This document shows, one piece after another, positions 13,289 through 22,908 of a DNA stretch of 64,000 nucleotides (within the stretch, counting starts at the first letter, position 1; each line of letters opens with the position of its first letter). The notes under the pieces are model-generated. The model was not told the origin of the DNA. It saw only the letters and a list, made by a program, of their open reading frames with translations, and made no database searches. The stretch spans positions 2,232,001 through 2,296,000 of the forward strand of contig NZ_CP065047.1 in the NCBI RefSeq assembly GCF_015689175.1, read 5' to 3'. Origin of the DNA: Mycobacterium kubicae. Its GTDB lineage: Bacteria; Actinomycetota; Actinomycetes; Mycobacteriales; Mycobacteriaceae. Position numbers and translations under genes: made by a program.

Positions 13289-14551
13289 GTGCCGGAGGTG
13301 ATGGACCGCAAACGGATTGTTGTCGGCGTCTCCGGAGGCATCGCCGCCTACAAGGCGTGCACCGTTGTCCGTCAGCTCAGCGAGGCCGGGCACCAAGTTC
13401 GCGTCATCCCGACCGAGTCCGCGCTGCGGTTCGTCGGTGCCGCCACCTTCGAAGCGTTGTCCGGTCAGCCGGTGCACACCGGCGTCTTCTCCGATGTGTC
13501 CGAAGTGCCGCACGTCCGGCTCGGCCAACAGGCCGACCTGGTCGTGGTGGCGCCGGCCACGGCCGACCTGCTGGCCCGCGCCGTCACCGGGCGCGCCGAT
13601 GACCTGCTGACCGCGACGCTGCTGACCGCCCGCTGTCCGGTCTTGTTCGCGCCCGCGATGCACACCGAGATGTGGTTACACCCGGCCACCGTCGACAACG
13701 TCGCCACGTTGCGCCGGCGCGGCGCGGTAGTGCTCGAGCCGGCATCGGGTCGCCTCACCGGCGCCGACAGTGGGGCGGGCCGGCTGCCCGAGGCCGAGGA
13801 GATCACCACCTTGGCCCAGCTGCTCCTGGAGCGGCACGACGCGCTGCCCTACGACCTCGCCGGCCGCAAGATGCTGGTCACCGCCGGCGGCACCCGCGAG
13901 GCGATCGACCCGGTGCGCTTCATCGGCAATCGCAGCTCGGGCAAGCAGGGCTACGCCCTGGCGCGAGTGGCCGCCCAGCGCGGCGCCGACGTGACGCTGA
14001 TCGCCGGCCACACCGCCGGGCTGATCGATCCGGCTGGCGTGGACGTGGTGCACGTCAGCTCCGCGCAGCAGCTCTCCGACGCGGTGTCCAAGCACGCCCC
14101 CGACGCCGACGTGCTGGTCATGGCCGCTGCCGTCGCGGACTTCCGACCCGCGCAGGTGGCCACCGCCAAGATCAAGAAAAGCCCCGACAGCCAGGACGCA
14201 CCGCCGGCCATCGACCTCGTCCGCAATGACGACGTATTGGCTGGGGCGGTACGGGCACGGGCTCACGGTCAGCTGCCCAACATGCGAGCGATCGTCGGCT
14301 TCGCGGCCGAGACCGGTGACGCCAACGGCGACGTGTTGTTCCATGCCCGGGCGAAGTTGCACCGCAAGGGTTGCGATTTACTGGTCGTCAATGCCGTCGG
14401 CGACGGCAGGGCCTTCGAGGTGGACAACAACGACGGCTGGCTGCTGGCGGCGGACGGAACAGAGTCCGCGTTGGAGCACGGATCCAAGACGCTGATGGCT
14501 AGCCGTATCGTTGATGCGATTGTCACGTTCCTGCATAACGACAGCGGGTAG
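13289..14551 (+). CDS. coaBC: Bifunctional phosphopantothenoylcysteine decarboxylase/synthase
   Basis: A 420-residue CoaBC (Dfp) carrying out two steps of coenzyme A synthesis. The N-terminal flavoprotein decarboxylase half shows VGVSGGIAAYKACTVVR, the His site and PAMHTEMW (the PxMNxxMW motif, here with His for Asn). The C-terminal CoaB half begins near residue 190 with KMLVTAGGTREAIDPVRFI and has GNRSSGKQGYALA and AAAVADFRP, with KIKK binding the nucleotide. Start is GTG 13289; an ATG at 13301 is possible. It joins gmk and rpoZ in a likely operon. Confidence 0.95.
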   Translation: MPEVMDRKRIVVGVSGGIAAYKACTVVRQLSEAGHQVRVIPTESALRFVGAATFEALSGQPVHTGVFSDVSEVPHVRLGQQADLVVVAPATADLLARAVTGRADDLLTATLLTARCPVLFAPAMHTEMWLHPATVDNVATLRRRGAVVLEPASGRLTGADSGAGRLPEAEEITTLAQLLLERHDALPYDLAGRKMLVTAGGTREAIDPVRFIGNRSSGKQGYALARVAAQRGADVTLIAGHTAGLIDPAGVDVVHVSSAQQLSDAVSKHAPDADVLVMAAAVADFRPAQVATAKIKKSPDSQDAPPAIDLVRNDDVLAGAVRARAHGQLPNMRAIVGFAAETGDANGDVLFHARAKLHRKGCDLLVVNAVGDGRAFEVDNNDGWLLAADGTESALEHGSKTLMASRIVDAIVTFLHNDSG

Positions 14552-14614
14552 CGTGCCGGGCAGCGTGGCTCATCGGGGTTGACCCCGCGGGTGCGTGCCG
14601 GGCTGGCCGGGGGC

Positions 14615-14652
14615 GCAAGGGCATGAAATAATAATTCGTCTAACTAAGCTTT
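14615..14652 (+). promoter_or_regulatory. AT-rich promoter region of metK
   Basis: The stretch GAAATAATAATTCGTCTAAC stands out in GC-rich surroundings, about 25-55 bases before the metK GTG, and offers -10-like hexamers (AATAAT). No SAM riboswitch fold is visible in the 125-base gap. Confidence 0.4.
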
Positions 14653-14676
14653 TGGCATGACTGGAAGGATGACAGG

Positions 14677-15888
14677 GTGAGCGAGAAGGGTCGGCTGTTT
14701 ACCAGTGAGTCGGTGACCGAAGGGCATCCAGACAAGATCTGTGACGCGATCAGTGACTCGGTCCTCGACGCACTGCTGGCGGATGACCCCCGCTCCCGGG
14801 TCGCAGTCGAGACGCTGGTGACCACCGGGCAGGTGCACGTGGTGGGCGAGGTCACCACCTCGGCGAAGGAAGCGTTCGCCGACATCACCAACACCGTTCG
14901 TGAGCGCATCCTCGAAATCGGTTACGACTCGTCGGACAAGGGGTTCGACGGCGCCACCTGCGGGGTGAACATCGGCATCGGCGCGCAATCGCCCGATATC
15001 GCCCAGGGCGTCGACACCGCCCACGAGGCCCGGGTGGAGGGCGCTGCCGACCCGCTGGACTCCCAGGGCGCCGGTGACCAGGGCCTGATGTTCGGCTACG
15101 CGATCAACGACACCCCCGAACTGATGCCGCTGCCCATCGCGCTGGCGCACCGGCTGTCACGGCGGCTGACCGAGGTCCGCAAGAACGGCGTCCTGCCCTA
15201 CCTGCGTCCGGACGGCAAGACCCAGGTCACCATCGCCTATGAGGACAACGTGCCGGTACGGCTGGACACCGTGGTGGTGTCCACCCAGCACGCCGGCGAC
15301 GTCGACCTGGAAAAGCAGCTGGACCCCGACATTCGCCGGCACGTGCTGGAATCGGTCCTCGAGGACCTCGCCCACGAAACCCTCGACTCGTCGTCGACGC
15401 GGGTGCTGGTCAACCCGACCGGCAAGTTCGTGCTCGGCGGCCCGATGGGAGACGCCGGGCTGACCGGGCGCAAGATCATCGTCGACACCTACGGCGGCTG
15501 GGCCCGCCACGGTGGCGGCGCCTTCTCCGGCAAGGACCCGTCCAAGGTGGACCGCTCGGCCGCTTACGCCATGCGCTGGGTCGCCAAGAACGTCGTCGCC
15601 GCCGGCCTGGCCGAACGGGTCGAGGTGCAGGTGGCCTACGCCATCGGCAAGGCGGCCCCGGTCGGCCTGTTCGTCGAGACGTTCGGCTCCGAGGCGGTCG
15701 ACCCGGTCAAGATCGAAAAAGCCATCGGTGAGGTGTTCGACTTGCGGCCCGGAGCCATCATCCGCGACCTGAACCTGCTGCAGCCGATCTACGCTCAGAC
15801 GGCCGCCTACGGTCACTTCGGCCGCAGCGATCTGGACCTGCCCTGGGAGCGCCTGGACAAGGTCGACGACCTCAAGAACGCGATCTAG
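14677..15888 (+). CDS. metK: S-adenosylmethionine synthetase
   Basis: A 403-residue enzyme making S-adenosylmethionine from methionine and ATP. Signature 1 is visible as [12 protein letters not shown] (about residues 128-139), signature 2 as [10 protein letters not shown] (about 281-290), and [13 protein letters not shown] opens the protein with the ATP-site His. Start is GTG 14677 after GGAAGGA. It follows coaBC by 125 bases with its own AT-rich promoter region, and supplies methyl donor for the many methyltransferases nearby and elsewhere. Confidence 0.97.
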   Translation: MSEKGRLFTSESVTEGHPDKICDAISDSVLDALLADDPRSRVAVETLVTTGQVHVVGEVTTSAKEAFADITNTVRERILEIGYDSSDKGFDGATCGVNIGIGAQSPDIAQGVDTAHEARVEGAADPLDSQGAGDQGLMFGYAINDTPELMPLPIALAHRLSRRLTEVRKNGVLPYLRPDGKTQVTIAYEDNVPVRLDTVVVSTQHAGDVDLEKQLDPDIRRHVLESVLEDLAHETLDSSSTRVLVNPTGKFVLGGPMGDAGLTGRKIIVDTYGGWARHGGGAFSGKDPSKVDRSAAYAMRWVAKNVVAAGLAERVEVQVAYAIGKAAPVGLFVETFGSEAVDPVKIEKAIGEVFDLRPGAIIRDLNLLQPIYAQTAAYGHFGRSDLDLPWERLDKVDDLKNAI

Positions 15889-15904
15889 GTTTCCCGCCGC
15901 GCTC

Positions 15905-16474
15905 TCAGCGGCCGGGCGGCAGGGGATGGTCGGGGTCTAGGCCCGGCAGGCCGTCGATGCTGCGCTGATTGCGTTCCAGCGCGCTTACGTACGCTTCGGG
16001 CGGCGCCTTGGCGTGGTGCGCGTCGAGCACCGGCCGTTCGTCGACGAGTTCGTAGTAGGGCACGGCGAATCCGCAGGCGTCGGCGATGCGCTCGACGTCG
16101 ACGACGATCGCGGCGCGTAGGCCCGGGTGAGGCTCCGCGAAATGTGTTGCCACCCGCTCGAATTCGGCGTCGTCAGGCCGGACCACCCGCCCGGTGCCGA
16201 ACAGTCTCAAGATGCGTGAGTTGCGGCTGAACGAGCAGAACATGATGGTGATGCGGCCGTTGTCGCGCAGATGCGCGATGGTCTCGACGCCGCTGCCGAA
16301 CAAGTCGAGGTAGGCCACGGTGTGCTCGTCGAGCACCGCGAAGGTGTCACGATAGCCCTTGGGCGACAGGTTGATTCGACCGCCGACCGACGGCGCGGTG
16401 GCCACGAAGAACATGGCCTGCTTTGCCATGAACTCCCGCAGCGCCTCGTCGATACGCGAGAACTCTTTGGCCAT
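15905..16474 (-). CDS. Pyridoxamine 5'-phosphate oxidase-fold flavoprotein
   Basis: A 189-residue protein of the FMN/F420-binding split-barrel family. Typical features are the N-terminal helix with AMFFVATAP, SPKGYRDTFAVLDEHTVAYLD and the NGRITIMFCSF strand. Members reduce or oxidise varied substrates with FMN or F420, and some are haem oxygenases; this one's substrate cannot be told. It is downstream of the AlkB-type gene on the same strand, and the first 128 bases of its frame overlap the last part of that gene in another frame. Confidence 0.8.
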   Translation of the reverse strand: MAKEFSRIDEALREFMAKQAMFFVATAPSVGGRINLSPKGYRDTFAVLDEHTVAYLDLFGSGVETIAHLRDNGRITIMFCSFSRNSRILRLFGTGRVVRPDDAEFERVATHFAEPHPGLRAAIVVDVERIADACGFAVPYYELVDERPVLDAHHAKAPPEAYVSALERNQRSIDGLPGLDPDHPLPPGR

Positions 16475-17672
16475 CGCCTGAGCCTACGCGTTGTCGCTGG
16501 GGCAACTTCCGCTTCGGTGGCAACGCGGCCAATCGGATATCGCCGCCGTAGAAGTCCAGCACCCGAGGGTCCATCACGCGCCGCCACAGCGGCGGGAGCA
16601 AGGCCAACAGAAACATGGTGGCGTACCCGCTGGGTAGCTGCGGCGTCTCGTCCACATGCCGCAGGGCTTGATACCGGCGCAATGGGTTGGCGTGATGATC
16701 GGAATGTCGTTGCAGGTGGAAGAGAAAGACGTTGGCAACCACCGTGTTGCTGTTCCAGCTATGCGCCGGCCGTACCCGCTCGTAACGACCACTGGGCAGT
16801 TTCTTCCGTCGCAGCCCGTAGTGCTCCATGTAGTTCACCGTCTCCAGCAAGCAGAAGCCGATGATTGCTTGGCCGAACAGCCAGGGCAGCACGACCGGGC
16901 GGAACCAGACTGCCAGTACGGCCAGCATCACGACGCTGATCAGCCAGGCGTTGAGCACCTCGTTGCGCAGCGTCCAGTGTGATTTGCCCCGGCCGGTCAA
17001 GCGGTGCTTTTCCAGTTGCCACGCCGAGCGCAATCCGCCCAGTACCGATCGCGGGATGAACGCGTACAAGCTCTCCTGCAAGCGGGCGCTGGCGGGATCT
17101 TCCGGGGTCGCAATCCGGACATGGTGGCCCCGGTTGTGCTCGACGAAGAAGTGCCCGTAGCAGGTTTGGGCCAGTGCGATCTTCGACAAGCGTCGTTCCC
17201 ATCGCTGGCGGGTGTGCCCCAAGTCGTGCGCGGCGTTGATGGCCAGCCCGCCGATCAGCCCGACCGTCGTCATCAACCCGGCCTTGTCGACCAAATCCAT
17301 TGCGACCCAACCACCTCCGGCCCACAGCCAACAGGCGAGCACCACCGACCCATACTGATTGGGCAGATAGAGATAGGTGGTCCAGCGGTAGAACGGATCG
17401 CTTTCCAGCCAAGCCAGGACGCTGTCCGGTGGATTCTCGGCGTCCTTGCCGACGATGTGGTCGAGCACCGGGATCAGCCCGAATGCCAAGACGGGCCCGA
17501 GCCACCAGAACACGGCTTGGCCGGTGGTCAATACCAGCACCCACGACGCCGAGACCAAGACGGGCACGCCCGCGCCCAGCAGCCACAGGTACCTCTTGGG
17601 GTCGCGCCAGCTCTGGTCCGAGCTGGTCAGGCGCCCGGTTACGTGCCCGGCGCGAAAGCTGGTGGTGACCAT
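16347..17672 (-). CDS. alkB: AlkB-type membrane hydroxylase (alkane/fatty-acid desaturase family)
   Basis: A 441-residue integral membrane non-haem di-iron hydroxylase that would oxidise alkane-like chains at the terminal carbon. The eight-His signature is present: HDLGH (149-153), EHNRGHH (178-184), NYMEHYG, and the AlkB-specific LQRHSDHH. Several hydrophobic segments precede and separate them. I start at ATG 17672; an upstream frame to 17729 lacks support. The usual rubredoxin genes do not follow, so electrons must come from elsewhere. The last 45 residues or so are Arg/Gly-rich and overlap the next gene, unlike AlkB proteins I know, so a frameshift or lost stop near the end is likely. Confidence 0.88.
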   Translation of the reverse strand: MVTTSFRAGHVTGRLTSSDQSWRDPKRYLWLLGAGVPVLVSASWVLVLTTGQAVFWWLGPVLAFGLIPVLDHIVGKDAENPPDSVLAWLESDPFYRWTTYLYLPNQYGSVVLACWLWAGGGWVAMDLVDKAGLMTTVGLIGGLAINAAHDLGHTRQRWERRLSKIALAQTCYGHFFVEHNRGHHVRIATPEDPASARLQESLYAFIPRSVLGGLRSAWQLEKHRLTGRGKSHWTLRNEVLNAWLISVVMLAVLAVWFRPVVLPWLFGQAIIGFCLLETVNYMEHYGLRRKKLPSGRYERVRPAHSWNSNTVVANVFLFHLQRHSDHHANPLRRYQALRHVDETPQLPSGYATMFLLALLPPLWRRVMDPRVLDFYGGDIRLAALPPKRKLPQRQRVGSGDGQRVLAYRRGAAGVHGKAGHVLRGHRAVGRRSNQPVAQGLS

Positions 17673-17743
17673 GGCGTGATTTCTATTACATGGCCGTAAC
17701 TCAGACTCATACCAAACTTCCCCCTCCATAGATTACGCTCTTC

Positions 17744-17760
17744 CCATACCTACGGTATGG
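17744..17760. promoter_or_regulatory. Operator-like inverted repeat CCATACC-TAC-GGTATGG
   Basis: Perfect seven-base arms with a three-base spacer in the 144-base gap between the divergent alkB-like and cholesterol-oxidase-like genes. Such a repeat is typical of TetR-family operators and would let one regulator control both genes. No tetR gene lies beside it. Confidence 0.55.
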
Positions 17761-17816
17761 TTAACGATAGATCAAGCGACCTTTGGTTGGCTAGGCGAGG
17801 GGGGGCTAAGTCACAC

Positions 17817-19457
17817 ATGAGCGACGCGGTGCCACGAACAATCCTCTCCCGGCGGCGCTTCCTCGGCGCGGCAGCCGGCTTGGCCGCCGGGGCCGCCGGG
17901 GCGGGCGCGCTGGAATTCTTCCTGCCGCGACAAGACGCCCCCTTGCGGCCGCACTACCGGGCCGTCGTCATCGGCAGCGGTTATGGCGGTGGGGTGTCGG
18001 CGCTTCGGCTGGGTCAGGCCGGCATTCAGACCCTGATCCTGGAGAAGGGCAGGTTGTGGGACAGTGCCGACACCGACGGCAAACGCTTCTCCCGCATGCT
18101 GCCGGCGGATAACCGCTCCGGATGGTTCACCTCGGTGCCGCCCAGTCTGGTGCCGTCGTTCCGGGGCGTCTCGATGGAGCAGGTGGCCAAGCATGCGCCG
18201 TCGCCGCAGCCGGTCCAGGCCGGCATCTGCGACAAGGTGGTGCACGGTGCGCACTCGGTGTTCCGCGGCATCGGAGTCGGTGGTGGCTCGATGATCAACG
18301 CGGCCATCGCCGCCATCCCGACTCCCGGTCAGCTGCGGGCGGCGTTTCCCGATATAGATCCCACCGTGTTTCACCGGACCTATATCGAGCGCGCGAAATC
18401 GATGCTGCACATCAGTTATCGCGACATGGAATGGTTCGAGCGAACGCCATGGTTCCAATACGCAAGGGTGGGAAGGCAATACGCCGCAGCGGCCGGCTAC
18501 CGGGTCGACTACAACGGCAGCGCCTACTCATTCGATTACCTGCGTCGGGAAGAAGCCGGTCAAGTACCGCGCTCGGCACTCGATTTCGAGCAGCAGTACG
18601 GCAACAACTACGGCCGGGTGGGCAGTGTCGACCAGACCTACATCGCCGCGGCCCTGGCCACCGGCAAGGTGACCCTCAAGGCCCTGACCGAGGTAACCGG
18701 GATCCGCCGGGAGCGATCCGGCGAATACGTGGTGTCCACTCGCGAGATCGATCGGTTCGGCAAGGAGCTGCGACGAGACGAGATCGGTTGTGACGAGCTG
18801 TATCTGAGCGCCGGAGTGCTCGGTACGACCGAACTGTTGCTGCGGGCCCGCGAAACGGGGACCCTGCCCGATCTGAGCGAGGAGGTCGGCCGCGGCTACG
18901 GCAACAACGGGGACATCATGGTGTCCCACATGCTTGCGGCGGGGGATCCGGCGGGCACCCAACAGTCCTTGCTGGGCATGATCAACCTCGACGGCCGCGA
19001 CGACCCCGAGAACCCGGTGTACGCCAGCATGTTCTCGCTGCCCCTTCCGGTGGAGACGCTCGCGCTGGGCTATTACGTGATGGTCAGGACCGGCGACCGG
19101 GCCGACATCACCTATAACCGGGCGTCGAACTCGATCGCCATCAAGTGGCCCGAGGACTACACCGAACATCTGCGCGCACGGGCGCGACGGGTCTTCGACA
19201 AGGTGACGCATGCCAACGGCGTGGACTACCGCGACGACCTGTTCGCCGGACAAGTGTTCGCGGCCAACACGGTGCACCCGATGGGTGGCTGCGTGCGCGG
19301 TCGGGCCACCGACGGCTACGGCAGAGTCAAGGGCTATTCCAAGCTGTACGTCAACGACGCGTCGCTGCTGCCGGGGTACCTGGGTTGCAATCCGTTCATG
19401 ACGATCACCGCGCTGGCCGAGCGCAATATCGAAGGCATCCTGCAGGGACGCAAGTGA
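17817..19457 (+). CDS. Tat-exported GMC oxidoreductase, class I cholesterol-oxidase-like
   Basis: A 546-residue FAD enzyme of the GMC family. A Tat signal (SRRRFLG at 11-17, then an Ala/Gly-rich core) sends it out folded with FAD; the FAD motif VIGSGYGGG is at 51-59. His487 (HPMGG) and Asn525 (GCNPF) match catalytic His447 and Asn485 of Streptomyces cholesterol oxidase, which it resembles along its whole length. The isomerising Glu361 of that enzyme lines up with Ser404 here (alignment by eye from memory). So a sterol or other ring alcohol may be oxidised without the usual isomerisation. It is divergent from alkB over a shared operator. Confidence 0.85.
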   Translation: MSDAVPRTILSRRRFLGAAAGLAAGAAGAGALEFFLPRQDAPLRPHYRAVVIGSGYGGGVSALRLGQAGIQTLILEKGRLWDSADTDGKRFSRMLPADNRSGWFTSVPPSLVPSFRGVSMEQVAKHAPSPQPVQAGICDKVVHGAHSVFRGIGVGGGSMINAAIAAIPTPGQLRAAFPDIDPTVFHRTYIERAKSMLHISYRDMEWFERTPWFQYARVGRQYAAAAGYRVDYNGSAYSFDYLRREEAGQVPRSALDFEQQYGNNYGRVGSVDQTYIAAALATGKVTLKALTEVTGIRRERSGEYVVSTREIDRFGKELRRDEIGCDELYLSAGVLGTTELLLRARETGTLPDLSEEVGRGYGNNGDIMVSHMLAAGDPAGTQQSLLGMINLDGRDDPENPVYASMFSLPLPVETLALGYYVMVRTGDRADITYNRASNSIAIKWPEDYTEHLRARARRVFDKVTHANGVDYRDDLFAGQVFAANTVHPMGGCVRGRATDGYGRVKGYSKLYVNDASLLPGYLGCNPFMTITALAERNIEGILQGRK

Positions 19458-19466
19458 GGTCGACCG

Positions 19467-20951
19467 CTAGGCGGTGAAGCGGTAGTCGTCGAGGTCGAAA
19501 TGCCTGCTGCGCCAATATGCTTCGACGGTGGTGGTGGGACGCAGCGGAACGTCGCCGTTCTTGTCGAAGTAGTAGCTGTTGGCCAGCCGGCAGCTATCCT
19601 GCCAGAAGACCTGGCGGTAGCGCCGGCGCATGACCTCGGCGAAGTACCGGGCGTTGGCCTCGTCGGTCACCTCCACCCGGGTGGCGCCGTCGCGGCGGGC
19701 ACGGTTCAGGCAGCGCATGATGTGGTGCACCTGGGTCTCGATCAGCGCGAAGTAGGACGACCCGACGTAGCCGTAGGGGCCGAACACGGTGAAGAAATTC
19801 GGAAAACCCGGCACGCTCACACCCTCGTACGCCTGGGTGCGGTGTTCGTCCCAGAACCCGCTCAGTGACCGCCCACCGCTGCCGGAAACCGTGTAGGTCA
19901 ACACCTCTTCGGTGTCGAGCACCTTGAATCCGGTGGCCAGGATCAGCACGTCGATCTCGTGGCGGTTGCCGTCGGAGGTCACCACCGCGTCGGGCGTGAT
20001 CTTGTCGATCGGATCCGTCACCAGCCGCACGTTGTCGCGGTTGAACGTCGCGAGATAGGAGTTGTGGAACCCGGGCCGCTTGCATCCGACGGCGTATCGC
20101 GGGGTCAGCTGGTCGCGCACCACCGGGTCTTTCACCTGCTGGCGCAAGTAGCGTCGTCCCGCCGCGGCCATCCAGCGCGCCAACGGGAACACCTTGAAGT
20201 AGTGCGCGGCGATCGGGAAGGTGGCTTCCACGAACGCCTGGCTGAGTAACCGCTGCACGGCGCTGCCGCCGGGCACCCGCATCGCCCAGCGGGCCGGGGC
20301 CGGCAGCGGCAGGTCCAGCTTGGGAAAACACCAGATCGGTGTGCGCTGGAAAACCGTGAGAGCAGCGACGATTGGCGCGATCTCGGGAATGATCTGTACG
20401 GCCGACGCGCCGGTGCCGATGATCGCGACCCGCTTACCGGTCAGGTCTTGGCCGTGATCCCAGCGCGCGGTGTGCATGGTGATGCCGGCGAAGGAGTCCA
20501 CTCCGGCGATGTCGGGCAGCTTCGGGACGGTCAGGACGCCGCTGGCACTGATGATGAATCGGGCGGTGACTTCGCCACCGGGATCGGTTTGTACGCGCCA
20601 CAAGTCGTTCTCGTCGTCGTAATGGGCAGCAATCACTTTGGTGCCGAAGCGAATTCGCGACCGGATGCCGTACTTGTCCACGCAGTGTTCGGCGTAGGCC
20701 CGCAACTCGCGCCCGGGCGCGTAGGTGCGTGACCAGTTGGGGCTCTGTTCGAAGGAGAACTGGTAGGAGAATGACGGGATATCCACGGCGATGCCGGGAT
20801 AGTTGTTCCAGTACCAGGTGCCGCCGACCCCGTCGCCGGCTTCGATCACCACATAGTCGGTGAATCCCGCTTCTTCGAGCTTGATGGCGGCGCCGATGCC
20901 GGAGAACCCGGCGCCGACGATCAGAACGTGGTGATCGGGTGTGTCACTCAT
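19467..20951 (-). CDS. Flavin-containing monooxygenase, Baeyer-Villiger type, Rv1393c-like
   Basis: A 494-residue FAD/NADPH monooxygenase. The two Rossmann motifs are LIVGAGFSGIGAA (near residue 10) and VAIIGTGASAVQ (near 177). Between them FAGITMHTARWDHG carries the Baeyer-Villiger fingerprint FxGxxxHxxxW. The enzyme would insert one oxygen next to a ketone or oxidise a heteroatom. ATG 20951 is preferred over the GTG one codon upstream. It ends ten bases from the cholesterol-oxidase-like stop (convergent) and matches Rv1393c in position and length. Confidence 0.9.
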   Translation of the reverse strand: MSDTPDHHVLIVGAGFSGIGAAIKLEEAGFTDYVVIEAGDGVGGTWYWNNYPGIAVDIPSFSYQFSFEQSPNWSRTYAPGRELRAYAEHCVDKYGIRSRIRFGTKVIAAHYDDENDLWRVQTDPGGEVTARFIISASGVLTVPKLPDIAGVDSFAGITMHTARWDHGQDLTGKRVAIIGTGASAVQIIPEIAPIVAALTVFQRTPIWCFPKLDLPLPAPARWAMRVPGGSAVQRLLSQAFVEATFPIAAHYFKVFPLARWMAAAGRRYLRQQVKDPVVRDQLTPRYAVGCKRPGFHNSYLATFNRDNVRLVTDPIDKITPDAVVTSDGNRHEIDVLILATGFKVLDTEEVLTYTVSGSGGRSLSGFWDEHRTQAYEGVSVPGFPNFFTVFGPYGYVGSSYFALIETQVHHIMRCLNRARRDGATRVEVTDEANARYFAEVMRRRYRQVFWQDSCRLANSYYFDKNGDVPLRPTTTVEAYWRSRHFDLDDYRFTA

Positions 20952-20960
20952 CACCTGAGT

Positions 20961-21923
20961 CTACGAATGCAGCGCCTTGTTCAGCGCCGCCAGCCCACGA
21001 TTGGTGGCCTCCGCCGCGGCCGGCACGACCACCGCGAAGCTGGCGTAGCCGTGCACCATGTTCATCTCGTTGTGCCACTCCACCGGAACACCGGCGGCCT
21101 GCAGCAACTCCGCGTAGCGGGCGCCGTCATCGCGCAGCGGGTCGTGTTCGGCGGTGCCGATGTAGGCCGGGGCCAGGCCGGTCAGGTTGCCGTTCCCGGG
21201 GGCCAGCGTGGCAGGCAGCTTGGTGTAGTCGTTGACGTCGACGTCGGGCACATACCAGGTCAGAAAGGCGCCGATGACCTCGAGATCCAGGATGTAGGCG
21301 TTGGCATTCTCGGTGAACGACGGCAGCGTGATGTCGCCGATGCACGTCGGGTACCACAACAGCTGGAAGGCCAGTGGGGGGCCGCCGTTGTCGCGGGCCA
21401 ACTGGGCCATCACCGCCGAGATGTTGCCGCCGGCCGAATCCCCGGCAACGGCAATGCGATTGGGGTCACCCCCCAGCTCCGCGGCGTGTTCGCCGACCCA
21501 GCGCAGCGCCGCCCAGCTGTCCTCGATGCCCGCCGGGAACGGGTGTTCTGGCGCCAGTCGGTAGTCGACGGACACCACGATGGCTTCGGCCCCGACGGCG
21601 TGGGCGCGCGCGAGGGGGTCGTGGGTGTCCAGGCTGCCCAGTGACCAGCCCCCGCCGTGGTAGAAGACGACGACCGGAAGGTTCTCCTGCGCGGCGACCG
21701 GTGGCCAATAAATGCGCACCGGTATATCGGTCAACTCGCCATACCCGACCGTGCGGTCCTCGATGCGCAGATCCGGCAACAGCTCCGGGGGTGCCTTCAA
21801 TTGCGCCATCCGCGCGCGGGCAACCTCGACGCCCTCCTCGGCGCTGAAGGTCATCGGGACGGCGTCCAGCAGCATCTTGAGGAAGGGGTCGATCTCGGCT
21901 CGGGAGGTGGTCGGCTCCGTCAT
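20961..21923 (-). CDS. lipH: HSL-family esterase LipH
   Basis: A 320-residue alpha/beta hydrolase of the hormone-sensitive-lipase family. The oxyanion-hole HGGGW, the nucleophile elbow GDSAGG, the acid DPLRDDG and the His in MVHGY are all in place. Members hydrolyse short-chain acyl esters. The start MTEPTTSRAEIDP at 21923 matches M. tuberculosis LipH (Rv1399c, 319 residues); a longer frame to 21968 would run into lipI. It sits 25 bases after lipI on the same strand, so the two are probably co-transcribed. Confidence 0.93.
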   Translation of the reverse strand: MTEPTTSRAEIDPFLKMLLDAVPMTFSAEEGVEVARARMAQLKAPPELLPDLRIEDRTVGYGELTDIPVRIYWPPVAAQENLPVVVFYHGGGWSLGSLDTHDPLARAHAVGAEAIVVSVDYRLAPEHPFPAGIEDSWAALRWVGEHAAELGGDPNRIAVAGDSAGGNISAVMAQLARDNGGPPLAFQLLWYPTCIGDITLPSFTENANAYILDLEVIGAFLTWYVPDVDVNDYTKLPATLAPGNGNLTGLAPAYIGTAEHDPLRDDGARYAELLQAAGVPVEWHNEMNMVHGYASFAVVVPAAAEATNRGLAALNKALHS

Positions 21924-21948
21924 GGCTTCACCGTACGCAACGTCGTCG

Positions 21949-22908
21949 CTAGGGGTGTAGAGCGGCACGCAACGCGGCCAGGCCGCGGTCCAGCCCGGCG
22001 GTAGCGGCGGGAACCACCCCGGCGTAACCGATGTAGCCGTGCACCATGGTCTCGGCGTTGTGCACCTGCACCGCCACCCCGGCGGCGCTCAGCAATTCGC
22101 CGTAACGGATTCCATCGTCGCGCAACGGGTCATACCCGGCCACGGCGATGTAGGCCGGCGGCAGTCCGGACAGGTCCTTCGCCCGCCCCGGCGCCATACC
22201 CGGGGGCGGGTTGGTCATGTCGACATCCCCGGCATACCAACGAGAAAACGCCGCAATGGCTTTCGCGTCCAGGATCAGGGCCCCGGCGTTCTCGGTGAAC
22301 GAGGGCAGCGACGGGTCCCACAGCGTCGAGGGATACCACAACAGTTGAAAGGCCAATGTCGGTCCGCCGTTGTCCCGGGCTCGTTGGGCGATCACCGCGG
22401 CGATGGTGCCGCCCGCCGAATCGCCGGCCACGGCCAGGCGCGTGGTGTCCGCGCCGAGTTCCCCGCCGTGCTCGGCCACCCATACCGTTGCCGCCCAAGC
22501 GTCTTCGACCGCAGCGGGGTAGGGGTGCTCGGGGGCCAGCCGATAGTCGACGGACACCACGATGGCGTCGGCCCCGACGGCGTGCTGGCGGCAGGTCCCG
22601 TCGTGGGTGTCCAGATCGCCCATCACGAAGCCGCCGCCGTGGAAGAACACCACTGCCGGCGAATTTGCGGCCACTTCGGTTGACGGCCAGTAGATCCGGA
22701 TGCCGATGTCACCCGCCGGCCCCTCGATGGTCCGGTCCTGCACCCGCAACTCCGGATGTATCGGTCGGCGGGGCAGGTCGCGCAACCGCTGCCGCGCCGC
22801 GTCGATGCCGTCGTCGGTGGATAGCTGAAACGGAACAGCATCCAGTACCTTCTGCAGGATGGGGTCGATAGCGGGTCTCTCCGCAGCGGTGCGGTCCAAA
22901 CTGGGCAT
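21949..22908 (-). CDS. lipI: HSL-family esterase LipI
   Basis: A 319-residue paralogue of the adjacent LipH, with the same HGGGF, GDSAGG, DPLRDDG and MVHGY catalytic motifs and the shared stretch [18 protein letters not shown]. The pair looks like an old tandem duplication, also present in M. tuberculosis (Rv1399c-Rv1400c). The start MPSLDRTA at 22908 agrees with the known protein. Its ATG overlaps, on the other strand, the ATG of the divergent YhhN gene. Confidence 0.93.
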   Translation of the reverse strand: MPSLDRTAAERPAIDPILQKVLDAVPFQLSTDDGIDAARQRLRDLPRRPIHPELRVQDRTIEGPAGDIGIRIYWPSTEVAANSPAVVFFHGGGFVMGDLDTHDGTCRQHAVGADAIVVSVDYRLAPEHPYPAAVEDAWAATVWVAEHGGELGADTTRLAVAGDSAGGTIAAVIAQRARDNGGPTLAFQLLWYPSTLWDPSLPSFTENAGALILDAKAIAAFSRWYAGDVDMTNPPPGMAPGRAKDLSGLPPAYIAVAGYDPLRDDGIRYGELLSAAGVAVQVHNAETMVHGYIGYAGVVPAATAGLDRGLAALRAALHP

